From assembly GCF_001039355.2 (NCBI RefSeq), contig NW_019775558.1, forward strand, positions 64,001 to 124,000: DNA of 60,000 bases, read 5' to 3'. Under the pieces are notes generated by a model. That model made no database searches, had not been told where the DNA came from, and saw nothing but the letters and a program-made list of their open reading frames with translations. Shown in pieces: positions 50,701 through 60,000 of the stretch. This DNA is from Lingula anatina. Lineage: Eukaryota > Brachiopoda > Lingulata > Lingulida > Lingulidae. Positions within the stretch are counted from its first letter, which is position 1; every line of letters begins with the position of its first letter. The position numbers were made by a program, and so were the translations under genes.

Positions 50701-53419
50701 TCTCTTCCTTTTCTGCAACAGTAACTGTTATTGTGGGATTAAACTGTTGTCTGTTTTGGGGGAGAACTCATTTAATGCTATGATATCAGTTTTCAGGGGC
50801 TCTGATGAAAAAAGATTACTTTAGTTTAACATAAGTGAAAAGAAAGAGAAAATGAAGAGAGAAATCACCAGTGCTATATACTTCTTTCTGTTGCTTCCTG
50901 TTCTAACCTAGACTGAACTTAGATCTATTCCTGTTTGACTTACTAACCCTCTGATGTGTTTTTTTGTTGGCAGTTGTGCGTGAAACATTACTGCTTACAT
51001 GGATAGTAGATAATTAATGTTGTAGCAGCCCACCGTCTTTCTTTTGTTTACATAGTTTTATTAACTTTCATGGATTGCATGGGTTCATATTAATGATCAA
51101 CTAATCACTCTCACATATTAAAAGCACACCAAAAGCAAAACTGATGTATAACATTAATAATATAACAGTATTTCCTTTAATGTTTCCTCTGATTTGAAAA
51201 CAAGTCACCTATATAGACCTACATAGTGCAATTTAGTATTATCAGATGCTGTTGCTACTACTAGTTATAAAAAATGAATGTATGCTATACTAAGAAAACC
51301 ATGATTAGTGTGGTACAGTGATAAAGATGGCTTAGGGCTTCAGCAGTATTTCTTCTGTATCACAATAGGTACAGGCTAAGGCTGTCTGGTATAGTACCTT
51401 CAGCTAGCTGTGTACTAGTATTTGACTGTATAGCCTATTATACTCCCTATAACAAGGTGATTGGGGACTATGTACATAAACTATATTACACACTAGGGTA
51501 AAATGCTTTTGATCATATACTGGATTGATGACAAAGCATGCCGGTGTTTTCTTACTCACTTTGATTCACTTTTCACAGTGTTCAGCAGTTAATATAGTAC
51601 ATATGCATTTATAAATATGTATATATATTTATATACACATATATAACCTAGTTTTGCAGTTGTGGCTTTCTTGGCTTGACGGGGCAACATTTAACAAGAA
51701 AAGCTTAATATTGTTTTTCCATTATGATTATTTTGGCAAACTTTCCTTTGCCATTAACATTTATTACACTTTAGGTCTAATTTAGAATCTAATTCGTTTT
51801 CTTTTGAAATACTCTTAACTTTATAAAGTTTTGTTTTTAATTTAGAAGGTTTTATCTACCTCTTACATTGCTTAAGTCCTAAAGTTCTGTAATGGTAATA
51901 ATTAGTCTGTTTCTTTTGTATGCATGGTAATGGGCCTTGATGTAAAGTGATAATGGAATGTTCACAGTGATTTATTTTTGTAATAGACAGTTTATTTGAA
52001 ACGAAGTGCTTGCCACTTTCAAATCTTTTTGCTGATTGCATGATTTTTGCATTGTGCTATAGTGGTAGAAGATTTAAAGCAAAACTTTGAGCGATCAAAG
52101 TCTGAACGCATGCCAAAGAAAAAAGGAAGAGGTAAGAGATTATTTGAAACTTGAAAAGAAGAGCAACTTGCACAAGTACTTAGTACAGTGTATTATAGAC
52201 CTGCACTATTTATGAATAGAGCACTTTCTAGTAGTGAGTTTCTGCATTTTGGTTTTAATTTCATTTACTAGTCTGATATTTCATTTAGTTTGTATTCTAC
52301 CTTGAATTGTATAGCATGTGACCTGAACATGTGGTTGCCATGACTGTGCATCATAGAGTTAGAACATTTTTTGTTAAAACACACACCTTGTAATAGCACA
52401 CAGGTTTGTGGGCTGTGAGTTCTCAAATACCCTTAACATCACAGGTTTACCATACCTAGTATAAGCAAGTGATAAGTACCTGAGAATGATGAAGTGTTTG
52501 GATAGGGTTTGGCAAAACAACGTGTTTACTTGTAGTGGTGCCATTTGTCGGTTGCAGTGACTTATTGGGTTCATAAGGTTTGCAGTTTGGGGAAGTACAT
52601 GTGCTGATGTTAATGGGAAGATAAGAAATTGTGCAGAGACGTACGGCTTCCCGAAACATTCTTTATTCATGTGTGTGCAAGTTCTTGGTGGGGAAAGCTG
52701 TCATAAGGATTGTAGTTCTATGTTGGGGCTGTAGTGCATATGGAAAGAATCAGATGTGCAAAGATAAAGGGGGAAAAATTAAAATCAATTTTAAAAAGTA
52801 AAAAAAAAATATTCTGCTAATTGTAGGTGAAGTGGAAGCTGGCTCCCCTGCCAAGTCTGACACCATGCGCTCCACAGATAGTGCTGGAGACACACTGGAT
52901 GAACGCAGCAGCAAAGAGGTGAGGGCCCAATGATTGGTCATATTTATCTCTTTTCAAGTGTAGATTAATGTAGAATACATCAGCAGTACAGTTGAATTGC
53001 ACTGATTTTGAGAGATTCATAGTTTTAAAGTGCTTCTCTTCCTCACTGCACACTTTCATGGTTCTGGTAATTATAGTATTATATTCCTTACATCCATGAA
53101 GCAATTCTGTTTAAAAAGTTTTATTTGAAAAAAGTTCTGGTTTGAAAATTGTTATTTTGGTATCTCAGGTTATAGGTGATATATTTTTATTTTCTTATTG
53201 TGTGGTAGACCTGAACTTGAAGGCTCTTGAAATCTTTCATTGTAGGGGTCACCAACTAAGGAACCAACAGAATCTCCTACCAAGGAGAAGAAGAAGAAAA
53301 AGAAGCTCCGACTGCCATCCTTCTCCAAGAAGAAGAAGGAAAAGAAAGAGAAGGAAAAGCACGAAAAGGCAGATAAAGAGAAACCAACTGCTCAAACAGC
53401 AACACAGTCGGCAGTGTGA
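32789..53419 (+). CDS. ADD1: Adducin (membrane-skeleton protein), 19 coding exons, 832 residues
   Basis: Adducin caps actin barbed ends and joins spectrin to actin under the plasma membrane. The 5' UTR part starts at 32789; ATG at 32835. Coding exons: 32835-32898, 34501-34755, 35087-35238, 40541-40771, 42579-42722, 43844-43942, 44343-44519, 44874-44998, 45218-45347, 45616-45729, 46049-46141, 46524-46710, 47487-47534, 49072-49146, 49468-49677, 50558-50617, 52063-52131, 52827-52918, 53246-53419 (TGA 53417-53419). Phases agree at every join. Residues about 100-390 match the class II aldolase-like head ([28 protein letters not shown]-x-S-K, F-L-R-N-H-G), then neck (D-L-E-F-E-A-L-M-R) and a disordered tail with [11 protein letters not shown], and a C-terminal MARCKS-like Lys block. 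Invertebrates usually have one adducin (hts in flies), so the vertebrate paralogue symbol is only approximate. Exons 2-3 occur twice in the sequence. Confidence 0.95.
34309..34346. repeat. (GT)n/(GA)n microsatellite
   Basis: GTGTGTATGTGTGTGTGTG followed by GAGAGAGAGC. The same repeat begins copy B right after the N at 36208, which marks it as the start of duplication 3 and as a likely cause of the assembly break. Confidence 0.9.
34327..36207. repeat. Tandem duplication 3, copy A (adducin exons 2-3 and introns)
   Basis: About 1.88 kb repeated at 36209-38085. The two coding exons look identical between copies; introns differ by scattered substitutions, for example GAATTGTCTGTG versus AAATTGTTTGTG near 35038/36919. 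Copy A ends at ATATACATA beside the N. Confidence 0.93.
34501..35238 (+). CDS. ADD1: Adducin exons 2 and 3 (copy A)
   Basis: Exon 2 (255 bases) encodes the lead into the head domain, from [12 protein letters not shown] to S-G. Exon 3 (152 bases) encodes I-N-D-L-R-G through [12 protein letters not shown], the start of the aldolase-like fold. Exons of the same length and sequence recur at 36382-36636 and 36968-37119. Only one pair can be used in a frame-preserving transcript. Confidence 0.9.
36208..36208. other. Single-N gap or ambiguous base
   Basis: One N exactly between the two copies of duplication 3. Confidence 0.85.
36209..38085. repeat. Tandem duplication 3, copy B
   Basis: Begins at the GT microsatellite directly after the N and matches 34327-36207 to its end, then runs on into unique intron sequence (GGAGCCCTGCAAG). 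Confidence 0.93.
36382..37119 (+). pseudogene. ADD1: Adducin exons 2 and 3 (copy B, redundant)
   Basis: 36382-36636 and 36968-37119 repeat exons 2 and 3 with intact splice sites. Together they are 407 bases, not a multiple of three, and exon 2 needs a phase-1 entry while exon 3 leaves in phase 0. Splicing copy A and copy B in series would therefore shift the frame. Either this pair or the first is skipped, or the second copy is an assembly duplicate, which I think more likely. Confidence 0.8.
38086..40540 (+). other. Adducin intron 3, unique part
   Basis: About 2.4 kb without a supported exon. A 149-codon frame at 39297-39746 is hydrophobic and has no recognisable protein features, so it is left out. 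Two loosely similar stretches carrying TGACAAATTG...TTTTGCACCT occur near 39800 and 39899, perhaps remnants of an old repeat. Confidence 0.45.
40541..44519 (+). CDS. ADD1: Adducin head-domain exons 4-7
   Basis: Exons 40541-40771, 42579-42722, 43844-43942 and 44343-44519 are all phase 0 and encode the core of the class II aldolase-like head: [53 protein letters not shown] and F-L-R-N-H-G-A. Sugar aldolases of this fold bind zinc with His residues; adducin heads are not known to be enzymes, and the H-L-H motif is kept here. The introns between hold poly(T) runs (40781-40804, 42219-42244) and nothing else recognised. Confidence 0.93.
47535..49071 (+). other. Adducin intron 13, with poly(T) and N gap
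   Basis: About 1.5 kb without a supported exon. Contains the T-run and Ns at 48300-48339 and a small (GAT)n patch near 48478. Several short frames on the minus strand are not supported. Confidence 0.45.
48315..48321. other. Seven-N gap inside a poly(T) run
   Basis: Seven Ns flanked by 15 and 18 Ts. Here the flanks are not duplicated, so this looks like an unresolved homopolymer rather than a haplotype join. Confidence 0.9.
50381..50426. repeat. Short tandem repeat, two units of about 23 bases
   Basis: AGTATCTCTTTTTATATTAT-AAGC is followed directly by AGTATCTCTTCATATTATAAGC, a two-unit repeat inside an adducin intron. No function suggested. Confidence 0.8.
53246..53419 (+). CDS. ADD1: Adducin terminal exon with MARCKS-like domain
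   Basis: Encodes a Lys-rich block, [17 protein letters not shown], followed by alternating Lys/Glu and the C-terminus A-T-Q-S-A-V. In vertebrate adducins the matching MARCKS-related domain binds calmodulin and is a protein kinase C target at a serine in the F-x-K-K context; the R-L-P-S-F-S-K-K arrangement here keeps candidate serines. Those activities are family knowledge, not shown by this sequence. Confidence 0.92.
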   Translation, partial: GSPTKEPTESPTKEKKKKKKLRLPSFSKKKKEKKEKEKHEKADKEKPTAQTATQSAV

Positions 53420-55410
53420 GCTTCTCCTCAGCAGCCATTTATAGGGCACATTTCTACAACTGACTTTTCGCATGTGTAATATTGTTGTACATTGAAACTA
53501 TGCTGAAGCCTTATTAATATCAATTTATGATCAATGTCCAGTACATATATATACATGTAAAGTTTTGGCAGCGGATGAAAAGAATAGGTGATTGATATAG
53601 ATGGTCAGTGCTATGGCTAGCTTCAATGTGGGGACAGTATGGTCAGTTCAGTTTTTTTTCTGTGGGAACGGAGAAATGGATCCTAAAATATTGATGTATT
53701 TCCGGGGCCTACTTTCTTAGATACACAAGCGCAGGATTATAAAGGACTTCCAATAAGCTTTGTCCAGTGGATTTTTGCTCAAAGCATTTTAAAACCAACC
53801 TCCCCGGATTACATTAATATTTGATTATGAACATATTGCAACATATATGAAGCTAGAGCAGTGTGGCTTGTTTTTCTTCCCTTTTCTCTAGTGATGACCA
53901 TGAATACAAATTGAGGGGATCGATAGAAAGGAAAAAAAGCAAGAGATTTCCTATATGCAGCTTTTATAACCAGGGGAGGATATATATATTTGTGTATGTG
54001 AAAATACCTTGCTTTTGTTAACAGTAAAACTCAGATTCCATCAGTGTATTACTACAGTTAGGATGGCTCATTCACTATCAGGAAAGATGGAAGAATTATC
54101 GTTTCGCTATTGTTGTCTGAAAAGCCGTCACCCACAGTCACCCTGGTTTGTTTCGTACATTTTTTCTTTCCATATCTACCCTGTGTGTGTGCGTGTGCAA
54201 TTCCAGCAGGGCCCTGTGCATTGGCAAGAATGACAAGTTTGCAAGGAAACTGCTTGCTTATTTTTACATATTGATGGCAACAATGTTATAATTCTATGAT
54301 ATCAGTTTTATGTGTACTGCAGGTCTGAACAATATCAGCCACTGTATATTGGATAATCACAAAGCATTGAAAAAAATGCCTATAATTATCGATAATTGTT
54401 TATTTTTTTCCGTTTTTTATTATAAAAAAATTCTGATAATTGTTTGTATTGTGCATGCATTGTAAATGTGTACAGTAGTTTTGCTCTTCTTACACTTATA
54501 GGCTGCTTTGCAGATTAGTGGAGATATATATATATTAGTGTAGTATGGTAGATCTTAGCTCCCTTAAGATGAACTACTACTATGGTTAATTGTTAATATT
54601 TTGTATTTGGAAAAGTGTTTTTATGTAGGAGTTTGTAGCTGTGGCAACATTGATGTCATGGTTGTGGAATGTGCCAACTTACTGCTTTGTCTTTGTTTTT
54701 CCTTGAATTCTCAGTGCACTTCTTTCCAGAAGAAAATGTTTTTATGGTAGGAGATCCAAGATCTTATTACAGATAATGGGGTTTAAGATACTTTAAGCTT
54801 GCTTTAGTAGATTTTAGGTCTTTTTCACTGTTGTTTTTAATGACTGCTTTAATAGCAAATGCTTATGTTGAATGCTGATGAAAGGGAAAAATTACAGATC
54901 ACATCAGTGTTTTTAGAATAATTACATGTAAATGAATTTTATTATTGAATCAATCTGCTGTATCTAAAGCAGCGTTCCATTTAAGAAATAACAATTTTAG
55001 ATTTTATATTTTACCCCTACAATTTTTTTACTACATGTAGTGTTGTAAAGATGTCCCCTCAGAAATGACACTTTTCACACTTAGACCCTTTAGTTCACTG
55101 CCAGCAAAGCAAAAAAAGTGTAAGATAAATTACCAACAAGGTCATTACAGTGGAGAAATAATAAACATTGCTTAATTTTACAATGGAGCACACAGCAGGA
55201 GAGAATATATCCTCGTAACTCTATTGTTACTCATGATAGCAGTTTTGTATGTACTTTAATAAAACAAAAAAAAAAAGGACAGTCTATTCTGCTCTGTGCT
55301 CCAATGCAGTAACAATGCTTCCGACTTGCCTGGTTTGACATTGTAAATGTTGACTAAAAAGCTTCTAAGTTCATCATGCTGTGTCAATAAAAATGTGGAT
55401 AACCATCCAG
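53420..55410 (+). other. ADD1: Adducin 3' UTR
   Basis: About 2 kb of AT-rich sequence after the stop without a supported frame. AATAAA occurs at 55258-55263 and again at 55386-55391; the second is followed by GTGGGTTCCTTGTGTTATTT and T-rich sequence, a good GT/T-rich cleavage context, so the end is likely near 55410. The two signals may give two transcript ends. Confidence 0.55.
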
Positions 55411-56095
55411 TGGGTTCCTTGTGTTATTTATTTTTTATAGATTAAAGTTTTAATGTAGAGGATTTTTAAAGGTACATACGAACAGCATCGGTGGAGCGTG
55501 GATTACCGGTAACACATGTAAACCCCTTCTACTAAACCCCTTCAAACATCATTTTCGGGTAAAATTAAACAATGCCTTTTGGTAATTCTCTTAGTTATAC
55601 TACTTGAAACTATATGCTGGCATTTGGTTGGTTTTTGTGACAAAAAATTGACTTTGTATGTATCTTTAAAAGCACTTCCAACTGAACTGCAAAACTGGAT
55701 ATGGTGTAGTTTGTCAATATTGTTTTATTTCTCAAATGTGAAGCATGTTATTTATTCCCTAGGAGTGACATTCATACAAATGTTATTAACATAAATAATA
55801 TACCCTATGTAGCACCTGTTTTATTAGAAAAACACAGACGTGTCCTCTGACTGCACCCAAATTCAAATTATTGAGAAATTTACAGTAATCAAAGATCTAC
55901 AAAGATAATAGCCTAAACTAAATAATGAATACCTGATTAAAAAGGATTTAATATGCCTAAAAGATGTGAAGTTTGGGCCCCAACTTCTCTCTATTCTTTT
56001 TCTTGGAACTTGCCTGGAGTTTGGGCACTGTGCTTTAATTCTGCACAAGGAATTAACATTCATTTTAAATTAAGAATAAATTCTTAACAAGACAT
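55411..56095. other. Intergenic spacer between convergent genes
   Basis: Non-coding sequence between adducin and the TIR element. No RNA gene or reading frame could be supported. Confidence 0.5.
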
Positions 56096-56648
56096 TCAGG
56101 CCTACCCAACTACCAGACTCGGCACCTAAGGATCCTGAATTAACCGGTATATCGGACCACACTACCCGTTTTCAAGGTGTGTGTCAGATCGCATTTTGGA
56201 GTATCAGCCAGAACACCGACAGGATGAGCCCTGGCATGCTCGGCTGTCACTTTGATTGGATAGTAAACGATTGTCGTAAAATCGCTATATGATTTTAAAA
56301 CCGGGCGCATAAATTTGAAAGCCACCTAGATGAACCTAAGACTGCCACATTAATCTAATACAATGCAAAAAAGCCTAATCAAAAGTGGTTAAAACATTCA
56401 AACCGAATGTCGTAAAGTCCCCATATACCCCCATAGAGACAATAAAATAGAGTACTCTAAAGTAAGAGTACAGTTTCAGGTTGTTCAGCCGAGCGTGGAT
56501 GAGCCCGCAGTCGTGCTACAAAATTTATTCTGGGGTATGATACTCCGAAATGCGATCTGACACACACCTTGAAAACGGGTAGCGTGGTCCGATATACCGG
56601 TTAATTCAGGATCCGTAGGTGCCGAGTCTGGTAGTTGGGTAGGCCTGA
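56096..56648. mobile_element. TIR element (MITE-like), full copy, 553 bp
   Basis: Starts TCAGGCCTACCCAACTACCA and ends with its inverse TGGTAGTTGGGTAGGCCTGA. The inverted repeats run for about 115 bases each (56096-56212 and 56531-56648), with only a few mismatches. The internal part has no transposase frame, so the element is non-autonomous. CAT lies on both outer sides, which may be a 3-base target duplication, but such a short match could be chance. It lies between the two gene ends, so it interrupts neither. Confidence 0.88.
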
Positions 56649-57328
56649 CATTTATGAAAAATTATCTAAATATGACCATAAACAGATTGGTAAAATATTG
56701 AAAAAATAACTTGGATTTTCAATGACAATGAAAGCTTGTATCACAGGTTTTGCCAATACTCACCGCCGCCCCCCCCCCCCCAACTTCCTTAGTTGGAAAA
56801 AAAGGACTAAATCTCTATTTTCATCCTCAAAAAAAAAACAAAAAAAAACATTTTATCATACAAAAATTGCAAAAGTGTATAGGTTGCAGGTAGCAGAATG
56901 TCTACATTTATATTGTTTTGATTCATTTCCATGTCTAGCTCTAAATTTGCATGGCACATTTAATATTATTTAACATAATTAATTTGAATCACTAAGAAGT
57001 ACAGGTACAGCTGCAGTATAAACTGCAGGCTTAAAAATGGTGCAAAAATGAGTAAAGCTAGTGTATTTACATACCCATTTTCTTATCTTGCTCCCTGTCA
57101 GGAGTCTTATTAAAAATTTAACTGGACACTAGATGGTAATGACATATGGATGGTTTCATTCATTCAACTCTGATTTCTGCTTTGTAGCAGCCACTGCCAA
57201 AATTCTTCAATAAATCAAAGTCACAAAAACTTGTGTCAGTCCTTAAAATCACCCCCATTCTTCAATATAAATGCATAGGAAGAAAACTAATATGTGTATT
57301 TAATATACTGTAATGGTCCAGCTGGCTA
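56649..57328 (-). other. Spacer and probable RAB24 3' UTR
   Basis: No coding sequence supported. Contains a C-run at 56766-56780 and an A-rich run near 56829-56849. The RAB24 3' UTR must lie here on the minus strand, but I see no clear AATAAA for it, so its end is unknown. Confidence 0.4.
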
Positions 57329-59528
57329 CTAACAACATCTCTTTTTCTTTGTTGGCTCTTGTAAGTTAAGTGTGTCCTCTGAAACGATGAAAAGGGAAGT
57401 TGTAATTCCCATGTGAAAATGATGTTGCTGCCACGAAACAGATTAAAAATTTTCTTGCTTAGTGTAACAGGTTATTCTTTCTCTTATGTTAAGATTGTAA
57501 AAAAGTTAATTGTTTTATAAAAAGACTAAATGTTTTTGCCTTCAAGAGGCAATATCTAACCTTTTTTCATGTTGTTTATAAAAATGTTCTATCATCACAG
57601 TAATACTTGATGGCATAAATCATTACTCACTTTCCTGTTGTTGCTTATTTACTGGATCCATCGTATAATCTTCAGCTATTTTTAAAAATAAGTTTCCTAA
57701 GAAAGGGAAAAAAAGGAAAGATATATCATAATTTGTTTTTCAAATTATCTGTACAGAAGATCTGACTCTAGAGCAACAATTCACTTGGAATGTTTCCTTT
57801 ATATCAGTATGGTAAAAAAAGTTAATTTTTTCTATACCAAACAGCAGGATTCTCAGCAAAATACATTCTTTCAATGTCACTTTTTCATTTATTCTGCACT
57901 GTGTCAGTAAAAAAAAACTAGCTCCACTTACTTATGTTTTCACCTGTTTTGGCAGATGTTTCAAATACTTTGGCTCGTATTTCTGAAAAGCACAAAACAG
58001 ATTTTGTCAAGAATGCACATAACTGGTCATATATATCTATACAGTAAATGTTTGGGGCCTCTCTTACAGAAGTATCAATTATCAGTTACCACTATATATT
58101 TTCTATTTGGTCACCATTATCAATGCACCAATCACTATCATCAATGCTCCAATCAAACATTTAAAACAAAAATAAATAGAAAAATATTCTCATAAAATTT
58201 TCACATTTAAAAAAATGATACAAACAAAATATAATATTGATTCAATGGAGAGCTCACCATCAGCATAGTCTGTGACCATGTGATAATCTACTTTTCTATT
58301 ATTCTTATTTTCATCAACAAGGTCCTTCTTTGTTCCACAAAGGTAAATCTTGCAGTTCTGTAAACGATTTATTGAAATCTTTGGTGACATACTAGTTATT
58401 TAAATACTCAATCCAGCATGTTCATGTTAGCCCTCACTTTGTAATCCTAAATATTAAAAGAAATGTTTGTGATTGAAAACTGTCCATAAGTATTCATAAC
58501 TATTACAATAAATTTAAGATACTTTAAGTATTTATCTGATAATCATTACTAAAACATAACAAGAAATGTGCACAATTTCTGCTCTATCAACATGGCCAGA
58601 CAAAGGCAAAAACAAAACTTACAGACACTTTTCATATCTGTACATAAAAAGTGCAATTTGTTACCTCTTCATTATTTCTCAATTCCTTCACCCAAAAACA
58701 AACTCTGGCAAAACTTTCTGAGTCTGTCATGTCATAGCACACTATGGCAGCTTTGGCCCCTCTATAATATATCCTACTCATTGCTTCATAGCGCTCACTA
58801 CCGGCAGTGTCCTACAAATAGAAAATATGCAATACTGATTTGAACAATATTGATAAAAAGTGTGTACATAATTCAAAATTTATACAGTTAGACTTAACTA
58901 TCAAGATCTATCTTGTTACCCATATATAAAATAAAGTTTTTATTGTGATCAATAGTTAATGACGTACTCTTTCTACATTATGACATTTTGCATTTGCAAT
59001 GTACAATTTCACTTGTATTTCTAGCATGATTCTATTTTTATTCAAAATAACTACATGTAATAATATTTAAGGGCATCTCACCCATATTCCCAATATTAAA
59101 CTTTTCCCTACAACTTCGATTCTTTTGGCACCAAAAGCAGCCCCAATGGTCTGGAATGAAACCACAAATTTCTTTTATGCTATTTGACAATATAAAATAA
59201 AAATCAAAATATTCAAACACTCAATTAATATATTGTCTATGTGACTCATTAACGTTTAAAGATTACTGATTGTGGCAAAGACACTTTAAAATGAAAAACA
59301 GGATAGTCTAAATATATTTTAAAAAATTAGAAAGGTATTTGCAATGAAGACATTTTTCCAGAATGATTTTAATAAATATTTTACAGATTTTTAGCTAGGT
59401 TTACTCACAGCCTGGTATGGGGCTTCTCCATGAAAACGGTCATGTAGGAATCTCTCCACCAGACTGGTTTTACCTCCAAACTCCTTGCCCAGGAGGACTA
59501 TTTTCATATCAACTCGGCTTCCACTCAT
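57329..59528 (-). CDS. RAB24: RAB24-like small GTPase, complete, 7 exons, 200 residues
   Basis: Minus-strand exons in order: 59528-59409, 59150-59082, 58811-58665, 58357-58258, 57982-57932, 57696-57631, 57378-57329; all joins keep frame and have GT/AG sites. The start [22 protein letters not shown] is close to the vertebrate RAB24 start. P-loop G-K-E-F-G-G-K-T; switch I T-I-G-A-A-F; switch [11 protein letters not shown] has Ser where most Rabs have the catalytic Gln, a RAB24 hallmark. The base-binding motif is T-K-K-D rather than N-K-x-D, also as in RAB24; E-T-S-A-K is present. It ends K-K-K-R-C-C, a double-Cys prenylation site without the two trailing His of vertebrate RAB24. RAB24 acts in late autophagy and endosomal traffic. 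Length agrees with the family (about 203). Confidence 0.95.
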
Positions 59529-60000
59529 TGTCAATATTATTCACTCGTCTTATCTTTAGGTCCAGTGTAAGTGTATGACGTACGTAGTGGGAGCAGATCG
59601 GAAACTTAATGTACCGGTACTGTACAGTAGAGTCTAGTGACGTGCTATGGTCCTCTGCCAGGCGCGATGTTCAGCCCGATCGAAGTTCGCACATCTCAGT
59701 TATCTGGCTGTATTTCTGTTTAGTTGGTTACCTCTAGGCATCTGAGACAATTTTTGTCAGAAAAACATGTGTGTTGTTCCACAATAACCACAACTTATGT
59801 TGTGAGCGATGACTCAAATAAGAAACCCAACTCCTATTTGTGCATTAACGCTGATTTCAAAACACGACAACCATCTCTAAAAGTTTAGAAGGTGCGTGAT
59901 CTCTTATCTCTGAAAACGTTATTAAATAGCTGCTTATTTGATAAATTGAGCTTATAACTGCCTGTATGTTAAACTGGGCATAAATTAGACTTTCAAAAAC
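59529..60000 (-). promoter_or_regulatory. Candidate RAB24 promoter and 5' UTR
   Basis: Sequence upstream of the RAB24 start. Contains two TGACGT half-CRE words (59576-59581 and 59638-59643) and a CpG-containing patch near 59655-59690, consistent with a TATA-less housekeeping-type promoter. The transcription start is not determined, and no gene is seen on the other strand. Confidence 0.35.

Noticed and set aside
56096-56648. Transposase gene inside the TIR element
   Set aside because: The centre is only about 320 bases and has no open frame of useful length.
1-60000. tRNA, rRNA or other structured RNA genes
   Set aside because: No cloverleaf with A/B-box spacing or rRNA-like stretch was recognised on either strand by reading; a covariance-model scan would be decisive.

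Overview
The window is eukaryotic nuclear DNA from an animal. It is AT-rich, its genes are split into many short exons with GT/AG junctions, and introns run from about 100 bases to over 11 kb. Three protein-coding genes can be rebuilt exon by exon with a consistent reading frame. The mix (an adducin with a class II aldolase-like head and a MARCKS-like tail, a RAB24-type GTPase, and a large unnamed receptor-like coiled-coil protein) suggests an invertebrate. A lophotrochozoan such as a mollusc, or another marine deuterostome or lophotrochozoan, would fit, but I cannot fix the phylum. There are no bacterial features.

Layout. (1) 248-15979, plus strand, 5' end outside the window: 30 exons of a single-pass membrane protein. 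It has a cysteine-rich GCC2/GCC3-like ectodomain, one transmembrane helix, about 1,100 residues of charged coiled coil built from similar repeated units, a Pro/Gly linker, a conserved globular domain with an H-x-x-x-H helix, and a Lys/Pro-rich C-terminus. (2) 17281-19844: a near-identical second copy of its last five exons, followed by the 3' UTR. (3) About 21300-21520: a GC-richer, promoter-like patch with a possible 5' UTR exon. (4) 32789-53419, plus strand: adducin, 19 coding exons, 832 residues, with a 3' UTR reaching about 55.4 kb. (5) 57329-59528, minus strand: a complete seven-exon RAB24-like GTPase of 200 residues, tail to tail with adducin.

The clearest structural signal is a set of three local tandem duplications of 1.2-3.4 kb. 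Each has a single N between or at the end of its copies (16611, 29784, 36208). Copies differ by roughly 1% or less in coding sequence. Joining both adducin copies would break the reading frame. I read these as unmerged haplotypes or contig overlaps in a draft assembly of a heterozygous animal, not as real gene duplications, so the duplicated exons should not be counted as extra genes.

Other features are a family of terminal-inverted-repeat elements (24664-24940 and 56096-56648), a foldback hairpin (26051-26173), simple repeats, and an unrelated roughly 0.5 kb insertion-like block at 16612-17085. The three genes show no evident shared pathway. Adducin works on the spectrin-actin membrane skeleton, RAB24 in membrane traffic and autophagy, and the first gene is of unknown function. 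The most interesting biology here is that first gene; I do not see a multi-gene undescribed system.
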